Assembly: GCA_028221385.1 (NCBI GenBank)
Contig: JAOIRP010000023.1
Location: 1-7,191, forward strand
DNA from: Candidatus Pelagibacter sp.
GTDB taxonomy: Bacteria; Pseudomonadota; Alphaproteobacteria; Pelagibacterales; Pelagibacteraceae
Direction: 5' to 3'
Length of the DNA stretch: 7,191 nucleotides
Part shown: one piece after another, positions 1 through 6,126 of the stretch
Layout: each line of letters starts with the position of its first letter
Position numbering within the stretch: position 1 is the stretch's first letter
Translations under genes and position numbers: made by a program
Notes under the pieces: model-generated
The model's database searches: none
What the model saw: only the letters and a program-made list of their open reading frames with translations
What the model was told of the DNA's origin: nothing

Positions 1-131
1 GTACCGCTTGCTACAATCATGTAATCTGCCATTGAACTTTTATTTTTAAGATCTATAGAAATAATGTCTAAGGCTTTATTGGAATCGAGAGTATCTAATA
101 TAATACTTTTTAAATCGATATTTTTTTCCAT
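1..131 (-). CDS. rsfS: Ribosomal silencing factor RsfS (Iojap family), N-terminal part
   Basis: RsfS binds ribosomal protein uL14 on the free large subunit and blocks joining with the small subunit, which lowers translation in starvation. Only the first 43 codons are in the window; the gene runs off the left edge. The ATG at 129-131 begins MEKNIDLKSII. The stretch KALDIISIDLKNKSSMADYM followed by IVASGT matches the family's N-terminal core (K-A-x-D-I..D..x-K-S-S-x-A-D-Y-x-x-I-A-S-G). The start lies 17 bases after the nadD stop, with AAGG (144-147) 12 bases ahead of the ATG, rather far for a strong ribosome binding site. It is the last visible gene of the rplU-led block, and nadD followed by rsfS is a common bacterial order. 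Identity is firm from motif and context, although most of the protein is not visible. Confidence 0.9.
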   Translation of the reverse strand, partial: MEKNIDLKSIILDTLDSNKALDIISIDLKNKSSMADYMIVASG

Positions 132-148
132 TAATTAATTTAACCTTA

Positions 149-667
149 TCAAATTTTTCTTAATTGAGAAGACGAAATATTGACTTTTTTGAAATTAATG
201 AATGTTATGCTCTTATTAAATGATGGACTGAAAGCAACTGATCTCAGAGATTTAGATTTGTATCCTTTACGATCAAAGACAATAATTTCACATTTTTTTA
301 TAATTGATTTCCATTTGTGCCATTTGTGTAAATTTATGACATTGTCTGCACCCATTATAAAATAAATCTCAATCTTATCATTTTTGTTTAAGTGTTCTAT
401 TAAATCAATTGTTTTGTTAGAGCCTATTTTATCTTCATAAAATCTTACTTTAATAAAAATATTTTTGGATACAAAATTTTTGGCAAATTGAATTCTATCT
501 TTTAAATTTGATTTACTTTTAGTTTTTAATGGATTTTGTCTCGTGATTGCCCAAACGACTTTTTCAAGTTTAAATCTTTTTTTTGCTTGTTTTGATATTT
601 CCAAATGACCCTTATGAGCAGGATCAAATGTACCACCTAAAATTCCAATCTTTTTTTTTGTTTTCAT
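149..667 (-). CDS. nadD: Nicotinate-nucleotide adenylyltransferase NadD
   Basis: NadD transfers AMP from ATP to nicotinate mononucleotide, giving deamido-NAD in cytoplasmic NAD synthesis. The 172-residue protein has the nucleotidyltransferase signature GGTFDPAHKGH (residues 11-21), in which the two His bind ATP phosphates. It also has an NPLK segment (45-48), the FIMGADN strand-turn (103-109) followed by a Trp-rich HKWHKWK, FDRKGY (131-136) and the ISSSQLR motif (164-170). The ATG at 665-667 directly abuts the proA stop, so translation is probably coupled. The protein is short: most NadD proteins have about 190-215 residues and continue for some 20 residues past the ISSxxxR motif. This one ends two residues after it at tandem stops TGA TAA (149-151, then 146-148). 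Codons 2-6 contain an A9 tract (651-659). Function is well supported; the missing C-terminal helix is the odd point. Confidence 0.95.
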   Translation of the reverse strand: MKTKKKIGILGGTFDPAHKGHLEISKQAKKRFKLEKVVWAITRQNPLKTKSKSNLKDRIQFAKNFVSKNIFIKVRFYEDKIGSNKTIDLIEHLNKNDKIEIYFIMGADNVINLHKWHKWKSIIKKCEIIVFDRKGYKSKSLRSVAFSPSFNKSITFINFKKVNISSSQLRKI

Positions 668-1918
668 TTATTTTCTTGTCTTACCATTGCTGATAACCTC
701 ATATTTATATGAAACTATTTGTTCTAATCCGACAGGGCCTCGAGGTGGCATCTTATTAGTGGATATACCAACTTCCCCTCCAAAACCAAACTCACCACCG
801 TCAGCAAACTGCGTAGATGTATTATGCATTGCTATTGAGCTGTTAACATTTTTTAAAAACTTATTTGCAGTTTTTTTATTTTTAGTAATGATAGAGTCGG
901 TGTGCATAGTTCCATATTTGTTAATATGTCTGATTGCATCGTCACAGTCTTTAACTATTTTTATAGAAACTGCTGCCGATAAATATTCAGTAGACCAATC
1001 TTTTTCTTTTGCTAAATAAATTTTTCCCCTGTAATATTTTTTCAAAAAACGATCTCCATAGATCTTACAATTATTTTCTTCTAGCTTTTTTAAAATTGGG
1101 TTACAGAATTTCTTAACAATTTTTTCATGCATCAAAATTGTTTCTGTAGACCCACAAATACTAGTATTTCTTAACTTTGCATTATAGGTAATGTTAGTAG
1201 CCATTTTTAGATTGGCATCCTTATCAATAAAAGTATGACAAAGACCTTCCAAGTGACCGATAATAGGGACGCTTGAAAATTGTTGAACTCTTTTTACTAA
1301 ATTTTTTCCACCACGAGGTATTATTACATCAATATAGTCTTTCATTTTTGAAAGCATAAAGTCGACTATTTTTCTGTCTTTAGAGTCGATAAATTGAATA
1401 AAGTTTTCATTCACTCTATTTTCCTTAAGCGACTTTCTAAATAGTTTTGCTAAAATTTTATTAGTATTTATAGCTTCAGAACCACCCTTTAAAATTACAG
1501 CATTTCCAGATTTGAAGCATAAACTTGCAATATCAGATGTAACGTTGGGCCTACTTTCATAAATAACACCTATAACACCAATAGGTATAGAAACTCTGCT
1601 AATTGTTAAACCATTTGGTCTTCGCCATTTTTTTAAAGTGACATCAACTGGATTTTTTAATTTAGCAATTTTATCTATAGAATTTTTTATGTCTATTAAT
1701 TTTTTTTCGTCAATAGTTAATCTTTCTATCAGATTATTTTTTAAGCCTTTACCAAGGGCAAATTGAATATCTTTTTGATTAGCTTTAAATATAGATTTTT
1801 TTTCTTTGCCTAATAAAAAGGCATATCTTTTTAAAATTTTATTTTTATTTTTCGAATTAACTTTATCTAGTGACGCTTTCCTTGCATTTTGACCTATTAA
1901 ACCTAAATATCTACTCAT
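668..1918 (-). CDS. proA: Glutamate-5-semialdehyde dehydrogenase (gamma-glutamyl phosphate reductase) ProA
   Basis: ProA reduces gamma-glutamyl phosphate with NADPH to glutamate-5-semialdehyde, the second step of proline synthesis. The 416 residues match the usual family length and show the aldehyde-dehydrogenase fold landmarks: IYESRPNVTSD (119-129), LKGGSEA (143-149), VIIPRGGKNLVKRV (198-211), NAKLRNTSICGSTET (246-260) with the likely catalytic Cys255, HTDSI (339-343), and the C-terminal FGGEVGISTNKM and RGPVGLEQ (379-400). The ATG at 1916-1918 follows the proB stop by one base, and the stop abuts the nadD ATG, so proB-proA-nadD is one transcription unit. One departure from the family is PP (391-392) where most ProA proteins have His-Ala before RGP. 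ProA normally works with ProB, passing on the unstable acyl phosphate, which suits the adjacent genes. Identification is secure. Confidence 0.97.
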   Translation of the reverse strand: MSRYLGLIGQNARKASLDKVNSKNKNKILKRYAFLLGKEKKSIFKANQKDIQFALGKGLKNNLIERLTIDEKKLIDIKNSIDKIAKLKNPVDVTLKKWRRPNGLTISRVSIPIGVIGVIYESRPNVTSDIASLCFKSGNAVILKGGSEAINTNKILAKLFRKSLKENRVNENFIQFIDSKDRKIVDFMLSKMKDYIDVIIPRGGKNLVKRVQQFSSVPIIGHLEGLCHTFIDKDANLKMATNITYNAKLRNTSICGSTETILMHEKIVKKFCNPILKKLEENNCKIYGDRFLKKYYRGKIYLAKEKDWSTEYLSAAVSIKIVKDCDDAIRHINKYGTMHTDSIITKNKKTANKFLKNVNSSIAMHNTSTQFADGGEFGFGGEVGISTNKMPPRGPVGLEQIVSYKYEVISNGKTRK

Positions 1919-1919
1919 T

Positions 1920-3026
1920 TTATACCTCTACCATATCATCTTTATGAATTACTTCCGATTTAGAAATATATCCTAGTAATTTTTCTATCTCTTTTGAATG
2001 GTGACCCATAATTTTTTCTATTTCATTAGATGAAAAGGAGCTAAGTCCTCTCGCACATTCGTAGTTATTTTTATCTAAAACTTTGATATGATCTCCTTTG
2101 CTAAAACGACCAGACACTTTTTTTATTCCTGCCGCTAGTAAACTTTTACCATTTGAAAGTGCCTGTTTCGCACCATCATCAATAATCAGTGCACCCTTGG
2201 GTGAAATAGAGCTGATAATCCATTTTTTTCTAGCATCTAATTTTGAAACTTTAGGTAAAAACCATGTACAATTATTTTCTTCAGTTATTTTTTTAATAGG
2301 TCGGTTTAACAAGCCATTTGCAATTACCATTTGGCATCCTGATAATTGACAGATTTTAGCAGCATCAATTTTAGTTTTCATGCCACCAGTGCCATGCTCG
2401 CTAATACTTTTAGTGGCTATTTTTTCTATATCTTTATCTATATTTTTTATTTCTTTTATTAATTTTGCATTTTTATGTATTTTTGGATTATGTGTATAAA
2501 GGCCATCTACATCAGAAAGTAATATAAGTGAGTCAGCACCTGATATTTGTGCAACACGAGATGCCAATCTATCATTGTCACCATATTTTATTTCAGAAGT
2601 TGCTATACTGTCATTTTCATTAACTATAGGAACAAAGCCTAACTTAAACAAATTATCAAAAGTTCTTTTAGCATTTAAAGCTCTTCTTCGTTGTTCAGTA
2701 TCTTCTAATGTGAGTAAAATTTGAGATATATTAATTTTAGACTTGATGAAAGTTTCCGAAAACAAATTCATAAGCGCAATTTGGCCAACAGACGCAACTG
2801 CTTGGCTTTTATCAAGTTTAAGATTTTTTTTACTTAAGTTTAATTTTTTGCAGCCCATTGCAATTGCCCCAGAACTAACAATAATAACTTTTTTATTCTG
2901 TTTGATTAAACCTTGGATATCTTTAGAAAATTCAGTAAGCCATTTTTTTCTAATCATTTTTTTGTCATCAATAAGCAATGAAGAACCTATTTTGATTACA
3001 ATTATTTTTGACTCTTTAAGATACAT
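1920..3026 (-). CDS. proB: Glutamate 5-kinase ProB, with C-terminal PUA domain
   Basis: ProB phosphorylates glutamate on its gamma carboxylate with ATP, the committed and normally proline-inhibited step of proline synthesis. The 368 residues match the full-length two-domain form. The amino-acid kinase domain (about 5-255) shows VIKIGSSLL (10-18), SSGAIAMG (51-58), NENDSIA (136-142), GDNDRLASRVA (149-159), LLSDVDGLYTHNP (169-181) and GTGGMKTKIDAA (212-223). The PUA domain (about 265-350) includes WIISSISPKGALIIDDGA and the AAGIKKVSGRFSKGD segment. The ATG at 3024-3026 gives the usual short N-terminus before KIG and lies inside the 3' end of obgE, an 11-base overlap in another frame. This suggests translational coupling to obgE. 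I see no separate promoter or ribosome binding site for it. Feedback inhibition by proline is family knowledge, not something read from this sequence. Confidence 0.97.
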   Translation of the reverse strand: MYLKESKIIVIKIGSSLLIDDKKMIRKKWLTEFSKDIQGLIKQNKKVIIVSSGAIAMGCKKLNLSKKNLKLDKSQAVASVGQIALMNLFSETFIKSKINISQILLTLEDTEQRRRALNAKRTFDNLFKLGFVPIVNENDSIATSEIKYGDNDRLASRVAQISGADSLILLSDVDGLYTHNPKIHKNAKLIKEIKNIDKDIEKIATKSISEHGTGGMKTKIDAAKICQLSGCQMVIANGLLNRPIKKITEENNCTWFLPKVSKLDARKKWIISSISPKGALIIDDGAKQALSNGKSLLAAGIKKVSGRFSKGDHIKVLDKNNYECARGLSSFSSNEIEKIMGHHSKEIEKLLGYISKSEVIHKDDMVEV

Positions 3027-3999
3027 ATGAGAGTAATTTAGCCTTGATTTTTGAAATTGAGTCTTTGTTGAGCGTTGAAAGAGAAATCACTTCGGAATCC
3101 TTATTTTTTTTAAATTTTTTCATTATTTGTTTGACCTCACTATCTTCTATTAAATCTGTTTTATTTAACACTATAATTTCTTTTTTTTTAAGAAGCTCTC
3201 TGCTGTAACTGCCAAGTTCATTTTTAACTTGTTGGTATGTAGTTTCAAGGTCCTCATTAGTAATATCAATTAAATGCATCAAGGTTTTACATCTTTCAAC
3301 ATGTTTTAAAAATTTTATTCCTAGACCTATTCCCTCATGAGCACCTTCTATTAGACCTGGAATATCAGCTAAAGTTATTTCCTTATCATCATAACTTGCA
3401 ACACCTAAATTTGGATTTAAGGTAGTGAATTTATAATTTGCTATTTTAGGGTTAGCATTAGTAATAGCTGCTAGCAAACTAGATTTGCCCGCATTTGGAA
3501 GACCAACAATACCGACATCTGCAATAGTTTTTAATTGAAGCCAAATAACAAACTCTTCACCAGTGGCTCCTTTGGTAAATTTTTTTGGTGCTCTATTTGT
3601 AGAACTTTTAAATCTAGTATTTCCAAGGCCTCCTTTACCACCATTAGCAACAACAAACTCTTCACTTTCTTTTTTAAAATCATAAATAAGTGTTTTGTTG
3701 TCTTCTTCAAAAACTTGAGTACCAATTGGAACTTTTAAAAATAAATCATCACCACCACGGCCAGTACGATTTTGTCCTGAACCATTTTCACCTCTTTGAC
3801 TTTTATGATGTTGTTGAAATCTATAATCAATTAAAGTATTCAGGTTTCTTTCTGATCTTAAAATTATAGAACCACCCTTACCACCATCACCACCATCTGG
3901 GCCACCATATTCTATAAATTTTTCTCTACGAAAGCTTGGAGATCCATCTCCACCGTTACCAGCTTTTACATAAATTTTAACTTGATCTAGAAACTTCAT
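3016..3999 (-). CDS. obgE: GTPase Obg/CgtA, large-subunit assembly factor
   Basis: Obg is an essential GTPase that binds the 50S precursor, helps its late assembly and links growth to GTP/ppGpp. The 327 residues divide into the glycine-rich Obg domain (1-157, with AGNGGDGSPSFRREKF, GGPDGGDGGKGGSI and NGGKGGLGNTRFKSS) and the G domain (158-327). The GTP-binding motifs are all present: G1 GLPNAGKSS (166-174), the switch I region NYKFTTLNPNLG (188-199), G3 DIPGL (212-216), G4 NKTD (279-282) and a G5-like SLS (306-308). There is no C-terminal OCT or acidic extension, so this is the short form. The ATG at 3997-3999 lies 28 bases after rpmA, with AAAGAG upstream overlapping a small hairpin. An A9 tract (3181-3189) encodes the lysines just before G4. 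The 3' end overlaps proB by 11 bases. Next to rplU and rpmA it holds its standard position. Confidence 0.98.
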   Translation of the reverse strand: MKFLDQVKIYVKAGNGGDGSPSFRREKFIEYGGPDGGDGGKGGSIILRSERNLNTLIDYRFQQHHKSQRGENGSGQNRTGRGGDDLFLKVPIGTQVFEEDNKTLIYDFKKESEEFVVANGGKGGLGNTRFKSSTNRAPKKFTKGATGEEFVIWLQLKTIADVGIVGLPNAGKSSLLAAITNANPKIANYKFTTLNPNLGVASYDDKEITLADIPGLIEGAHEGIGLGIKFLKHVERCKTLMHLIDITNEDLETTYQQVKNELGSYSRELLKKKEIIVLNKTDLIEDSEVKQIMKKFKKNKDSEVISLSTLNKDSISKIKAKLLSYVS

Positions 4000-4001
4000 G
4001 A

Positions 4002-4024
4002 TACAACTCTTTGTTTTAGTTGTA
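4002..4024 (-). promoter_or_regulatory. Small hairpin just upstream of the obgE start
   Basis: Between rpmA and obgE the transcript can pair TACAACT with AGTTGTA, a perfect 7-base stem around a 9-base A-rich loop. The stem ends two bases before the obgE ATG. The only ribosome-binding-like bases, AAAGAG, run from the loop into the 3' arm, so folding would partly cover them. The stem has only two G-C pairs and is weak, and no U tract follows, so it does not look like an intrinsic terminator. A role in limiting obgE translation relative to the two ribosomal protein genes is possible but is inference only. Confidence 0.35.
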
Positions 4025-4027
4025 CTA

Positions 4028-4282
4028 CTAATTGGGTTTTACTGAAACGAATGTTCTGTCTGATTTTCCCTTTTTAAATACTACTTTTCCCTCAACTACA
4101 GAAAAAATTGAATGATCCTTGCCCATTCCCACATTCTCACCAGGAAAAATTTTTGTTCCTCTTTGTCTAACAATAATATTTCCAGGTACCACTACTTCTC
4201 CACCATACTTTTTCACGCCAAGTCTTCGACCAGCACTGTCTCTTCCGTTTCTTGATGATCCACCTGCTTTTTTTGTTGCCAT
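4028..4282 (-). CDS. rpmA: Large ribosomal subunit protein bL27
   Basis: bL27 sits at the peptidyl-transferase centre of the 50S subunit, its N-terminal tail reaching the P-site tRNA. The 84-residue length is standard. The N-terminus [16 protein letters not shown], with [34 protein letters not shown] and [15 protein letters not shown], follows the family almost end to end. The tail starts directly at Ala2 without the extra cleaved segment known from Firmicutes; residue 3 is Thr where many proteobacteria have His. The ATG at 4280-4282 lies 12 bases after rplU, with AGGT (4288-4291) five bases upstream. Two consecutive in-frame TAG stops end the gene. It shares the rplU promoter. Confidence 0.98.
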   Translation of the reverse strand: MATKKAGGSSRNGRDSAGRRLGVKKYGGEVVVPGNIIVRQRGTKIFPGENVGMGKDHSIFSVVEGKVVFKKGKSDRTFVSVKPN

Positions 4283-4287
4283 AAATT

Positions 4288-4291
4288 ACCT
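4288..4291 (-). promoter_or_regulatory. Ribosome binding site of rpmA
   Basis: AGGT lies five bases before the rpmA ATG, in the 12-base rplU-rpmA gap. The same core at the same distance precedes rplU, while most other genes here show little or no Shine-Dalgarno sequence. This fits strong initiation on the two ribosomal protein genes. Confidence 0.6.
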
Positions 4292-4294
4292 GGT

Positions 4295-4744
4295 TTATTT
4301 ACTTACAGTTTTTGTTTCAGTTTTTTTTTTTGTAATTACTTTAGCTTTTGAAATTTTTGTATCTACTTTTTCATTTTTTTTAGCTAATTTTACTATTTTT
4401 TCTGCTTCAGATAGAACTTTTCCATCTTTTGAAAAAATTTTACTTATTCTTATCATTGAGTATTGTTGTCTATGACCATTTTTTCTTCTTGAATTTTGTC
4501 TTCTTCTTTTTTTAAAGATTAATATTGTTCTATCTTTCCCATTTTCAACAAGGTCAGCCTCAACCTTTGCTCCTGAAACAGTTGGTAGACCAATTTCAAT
4601 ATTTTTGTCATCACCGTAAGCTAAAATTTCTTTAAATTCTATTTTTGTCTCAGGTTTAGATTCCTCTAATCTCTCAATCTTTAGAATCTCGCCAGCTTTA
4701 ACTTTATACTGTTTTCCACCTGTTTGAATAATTGCGTATGACAT
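4295..4744 (-). CDS. rplU: Large ribosomal subunit protein bL21 with Lys-rich C-terminal extension
   Basis: bL21 binds 23S rRNA and belongs to the early-assembling part of the 50S subunit. Residues 1-103 are the normal protein: MSYAIIQTGGKQYKVKAGE at the start, LAYGDDKNIEIGLPTVSGAKV in the middle, and the basic loop FKKRRRQNSRRKNGHRQQ leading to IRISKI. The family is usually about 100-105 residues; here about 46 more follow (104-149), rich in Lys, Glu, Thr and Val, predicted to be mobile or helical. Such tails occur on other alphaproteobacterial L21 proteins, but this one is basic and of no known role. Its codons include an A11 tract (4321-4331) near the end. The ATG at 4742-4744 has AGGT five bases upstream and a promoter just ahead, so rplU is the first gene of the rplU-rpmA-obgE-proB-proA-nadD-rsfS block. 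Confidence 0.97.
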   Translation of the reverse strand: MSYAIIQTGGKQYKVKAGEILKIERLEESKPETKIEFKEILAYGDDKNIEIGLPTVSGAKVEADLVENGKDRTILIFKKRRRQNSRRKNGHRQQYSMIRISKIFSKDGKVLSEAEKIVKLAKKNEKVDTKISKAKVITKKKTETKTVSK

Positions 4745-4749
4745 TGTTT

Positions 4750-4753
4750 ACCT
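4750..4753 (-). promoter_or_regulatory. Ribosome binding site of rplU
   Basis: AGGT (TAGGT including 4754) ends five bases before the rplU ATG. It is one of the two clear Shine-Dalgarno matches in the window and supports the chosen start of rplU. Confidence 0.65.
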
Positions 4754-4769
4754 AATTTTTAATAACAGC

Positions 4770-4797
4770 AATATAGTCGGGAGCCTATTTTAGTCAA
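4770..4797 (-). promoter_or_regulatory. Sigma70-type promoter of the rplU-rpmA-obgE operon
   Basis: On the minus strand TTGACT (4792-4797, -35) is followed after 16 bases by TATATT (4770-4775, -10). Both boxes differ from consensus at one or two positions, and the spacing is within the normal range. Transcription would start near 4763, leaving a leader of only about 18 bases before rplU, just enough for its ribosome binding site. The spacer contains the GC-richest bases of the gap (GGCTCCCG). The -35 box lies 10 bases past the gloB stop. The position in the one sizeable gap of a tightly packed region supports the call; the exact start site is inferred. Confidence 0.7.
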
Positions 4798-4807
4798 GTA
4801 CGAATAG

Positions 4808-5527
4808 TTAGAAATTATCCTTTAAATCTCTTAGTTTTGAAAAAATTTCTAAATTGTCTGATTTTAAGAAAATATTACACTCTAATTCATCTTTGATAGT
4901 GGAGGGAACAGTAGGCAGTCCTTTTTTTAATTTTTTATCATTTTCATTGATTTTATCTTTAAGATTTTGATTATCTTTATCGTGCATTATACAGAATTTT
5001 GAATTTTGTGCTGTATACTCATGACCACAGAAAATTTTTGTATTTTCTGGAAGCATCTTTAATTTTTTTAAAGAATTGTACATTTGTAAATAAGTGCCTT
5101 CAAAAATTCGACCACAACCCAATGAAAAAAGAGTATCTCCAGTAAAAGCTGAATTTTCTTTATAAAAATAAAAGCATATGTGGCCAAGTGTATGTCCTGG
5201 AATATGAATTATTTTTGCCTCAAAATTTCCTTGTTTCCAATTCTCTTGATCGTTAACTAGAAAATCAATTCCAGGAATTCTATCTTTATCTCCTTTGAAA
5301 CCAATAATTTTTGCTTCATATTTTTCTTTTAGTTCTTGATTGCCTCCTACATGATCATAATGATGATGTGTATTAAGTATAAACTTTAGTTTAATATTAT
5401 TCTTTTCTAAAAAATTTATTACAGGTTCAGACTCGCTAGGATCAATTACACATGCAGTTTTATTTGCCTCATCAATTATTATGTATGCATAGTTATCTTG
5501 AAGACACGGTATTACTTGAATTTTCAT
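4808..5527 (-). CDS. gloB: Hydroxyacylglutathione hydrolase (glyoxalase II) GloB
   Basis: Glyoxalase II hydrolyses S-lactoylglutathione to lactate and glutathione, the second step of methylglyoxal removal. The 239 residues start MKIQVIPCLQDNYAYII, the family N-terminus. Metal ligands of the metallo-beta-lactamase fold are all present: His54, His56, Asp58 and His59 (THHHYDHVGG), His112 (PGHTLGH), Asp131 (FTGDTLF) and His169 (CGHEYT). CGRIFEGT (138-145) and the C-terminal part with LPTVPST (204-210), ECNIFLK (216-222) and the end KLRDLKDNF resemble the HAGH C-terminal domain, here slightly short and with Lys where many members have Arg in FLR. That domain favours glyoxalase II over other MBL hydrolases such as persulfide dioxygenase, though substrate cannot be proved from sequence. 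Its ATG abuts the metW stop, so it belongs to the metX-metW transcript. Confidence 0.93.
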   Translation of the reverse strand: MKIQVIPCLQDNYAYIIIDEANKTACVIDPSESEPVINFLEKNNIKLKFILNTHHHYDHVGGNQELKEKYEAKIIGFKGDKDRIPGIDFLVNDQENWKQGNFEAKIIHIPGHTLGHICFYFYKENSAFTGDTLFSLGCGRIFEGTYLQMYNSLKKLKMLPENTKIFCGHEYTAQNSKFCIMHDKDNQNLKDKINENDKKLKKGLPTVPSTIKDELECNIFLKSDNLEIFSKLRDLKDNF

Positions 5528-6124
5528 TTATTGTTCGATTAAAAAAATCCCTAATTCAGCTGACAGGTTTTTAATATTTAAATTTATCACATTAATAGAT
5601 GATGTTTTTTCATTATGAAAAGCAAGAGATTTATCTATTTTTATCGTTCTAGCTTGGCAAAAATTATAAAAATCTTTTATTGTGCACATATGTAAATTAG
5701 GAGTGTTATACCACTCATCAGGTAAATTTTTTGTGACTGGCATTGTTCCTTTTACTAGTAAATGAAGTCTTACTTTCCAAAATCCAAAATTTGGTATTGT
5801 CACAATTGCTTTTTTTCCTATTCTTAATAATTCTTTGATTACTGTTTCTGGATTTAAAAATGCCTGAAGTGTTTGACTTAAGATTACAAAATCAAAAGAT
5901 CCATCAGGAAATTGAGTTAGGTCTTTTTCTGCATTTCCTTCGATTACAGATAAACCTTTTCCAATACATTTTTGAGCATTATTTTTTGATATTTCAATTC
6001 CCCTTATATCTATCTCTTTATTATTTTTAAGATATTCCATTAAAGTTCCATCACCACACCCCACATCTAAAACTCTTGAGTTATTTTCAATTAACTCAGA
6101 AATTATGTAAAATTCTTGTTTCAT
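5528..6124 (-). CDS. metW: Methionine biosynthesis protein MetW (SAM methyltransferase-like)
   Basis: MetW is a small methyltransferase-fold protein that occurs beside metX in many proteobacteria and is thought to support homoserine acylation; its own reaction is not settled. The 198 residues match the family length. Visible are the SAM-binding motif I VLDVGCGDGTLM (18-29), the acidic residue ending strand 2 (Glu44 in GIEIS), EGNAEKDL (62-69), FDFVILSQTLQ (78-87), IPNFGFWKVR (110-119) and the MetW hallmark EWYNTPNLHMCTIKDF (137-152). The ATG at 6122-6124 is two bases past the metX stop, and the TAA abuts the gloB ATG; neither junction has a good Shine-Dalgarno, so coupling or re-initiation is likely. 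The hallmark motif and metX neighbour separate it from generic methyltransferases. Confidence 0.95.
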   Translation of the reverse strand: MKQEFYIISELIENNSRVLDVGCGDGTLMEYLKNNKEIDIRGIEISKNNAQKCIGKGLSVIEGNAEKDLTQFPDGSFDFVILSQTLQAFLNPETVIKELLRIGKKAIVTIPNFGFWKVRLHLLVKGTMPVTKNLPDEWYNTPNLHMCTIKDFYNFCQARTIKIDKSLAFHNEKTSSINVINLNIKNLSAELGIFLIEQ

Positions 6125-6126
6125 TT

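Noticed and set aside
687..1019. Plus-strand open frame of 110 codons opposite the proA 3' end
   Set aside because: It is antisense to the conserved end of ProA and has hydrophobic content typical of such shadows, with no ribosome binding site or family match. The same applies to the plus-strand frames at 180-365, 2098-2349, 2743-3030, 3535-3738 and 6859-7074.
3531..3725. Second minus-strand frame of 64 codons inside obgE
   Set aside because: It is wholly within obgE in another frame, is Lys/Leu-rich through AT-rich codons, and shows no recognisable domain.
4002..4024. Hairpin between rpmA and obgE as a Rho-independent terminator
   Set aside because: The stem is AT-rich and no U tract follows; the next bases are the obgE start codon. 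A terminator here would also separate genes that are otherwise tightly linked.
4119..4475. Plus-strand open frame of 118 codons opposite rpmA and rplU
   Set aside because: It lies antisense across two certain ribosomal protein genes and spans their junction. Its Phe- and Pro-rich protein is the mirror of Lys- and Gly-rich codons; no family is recognised and no separate signals are visible.
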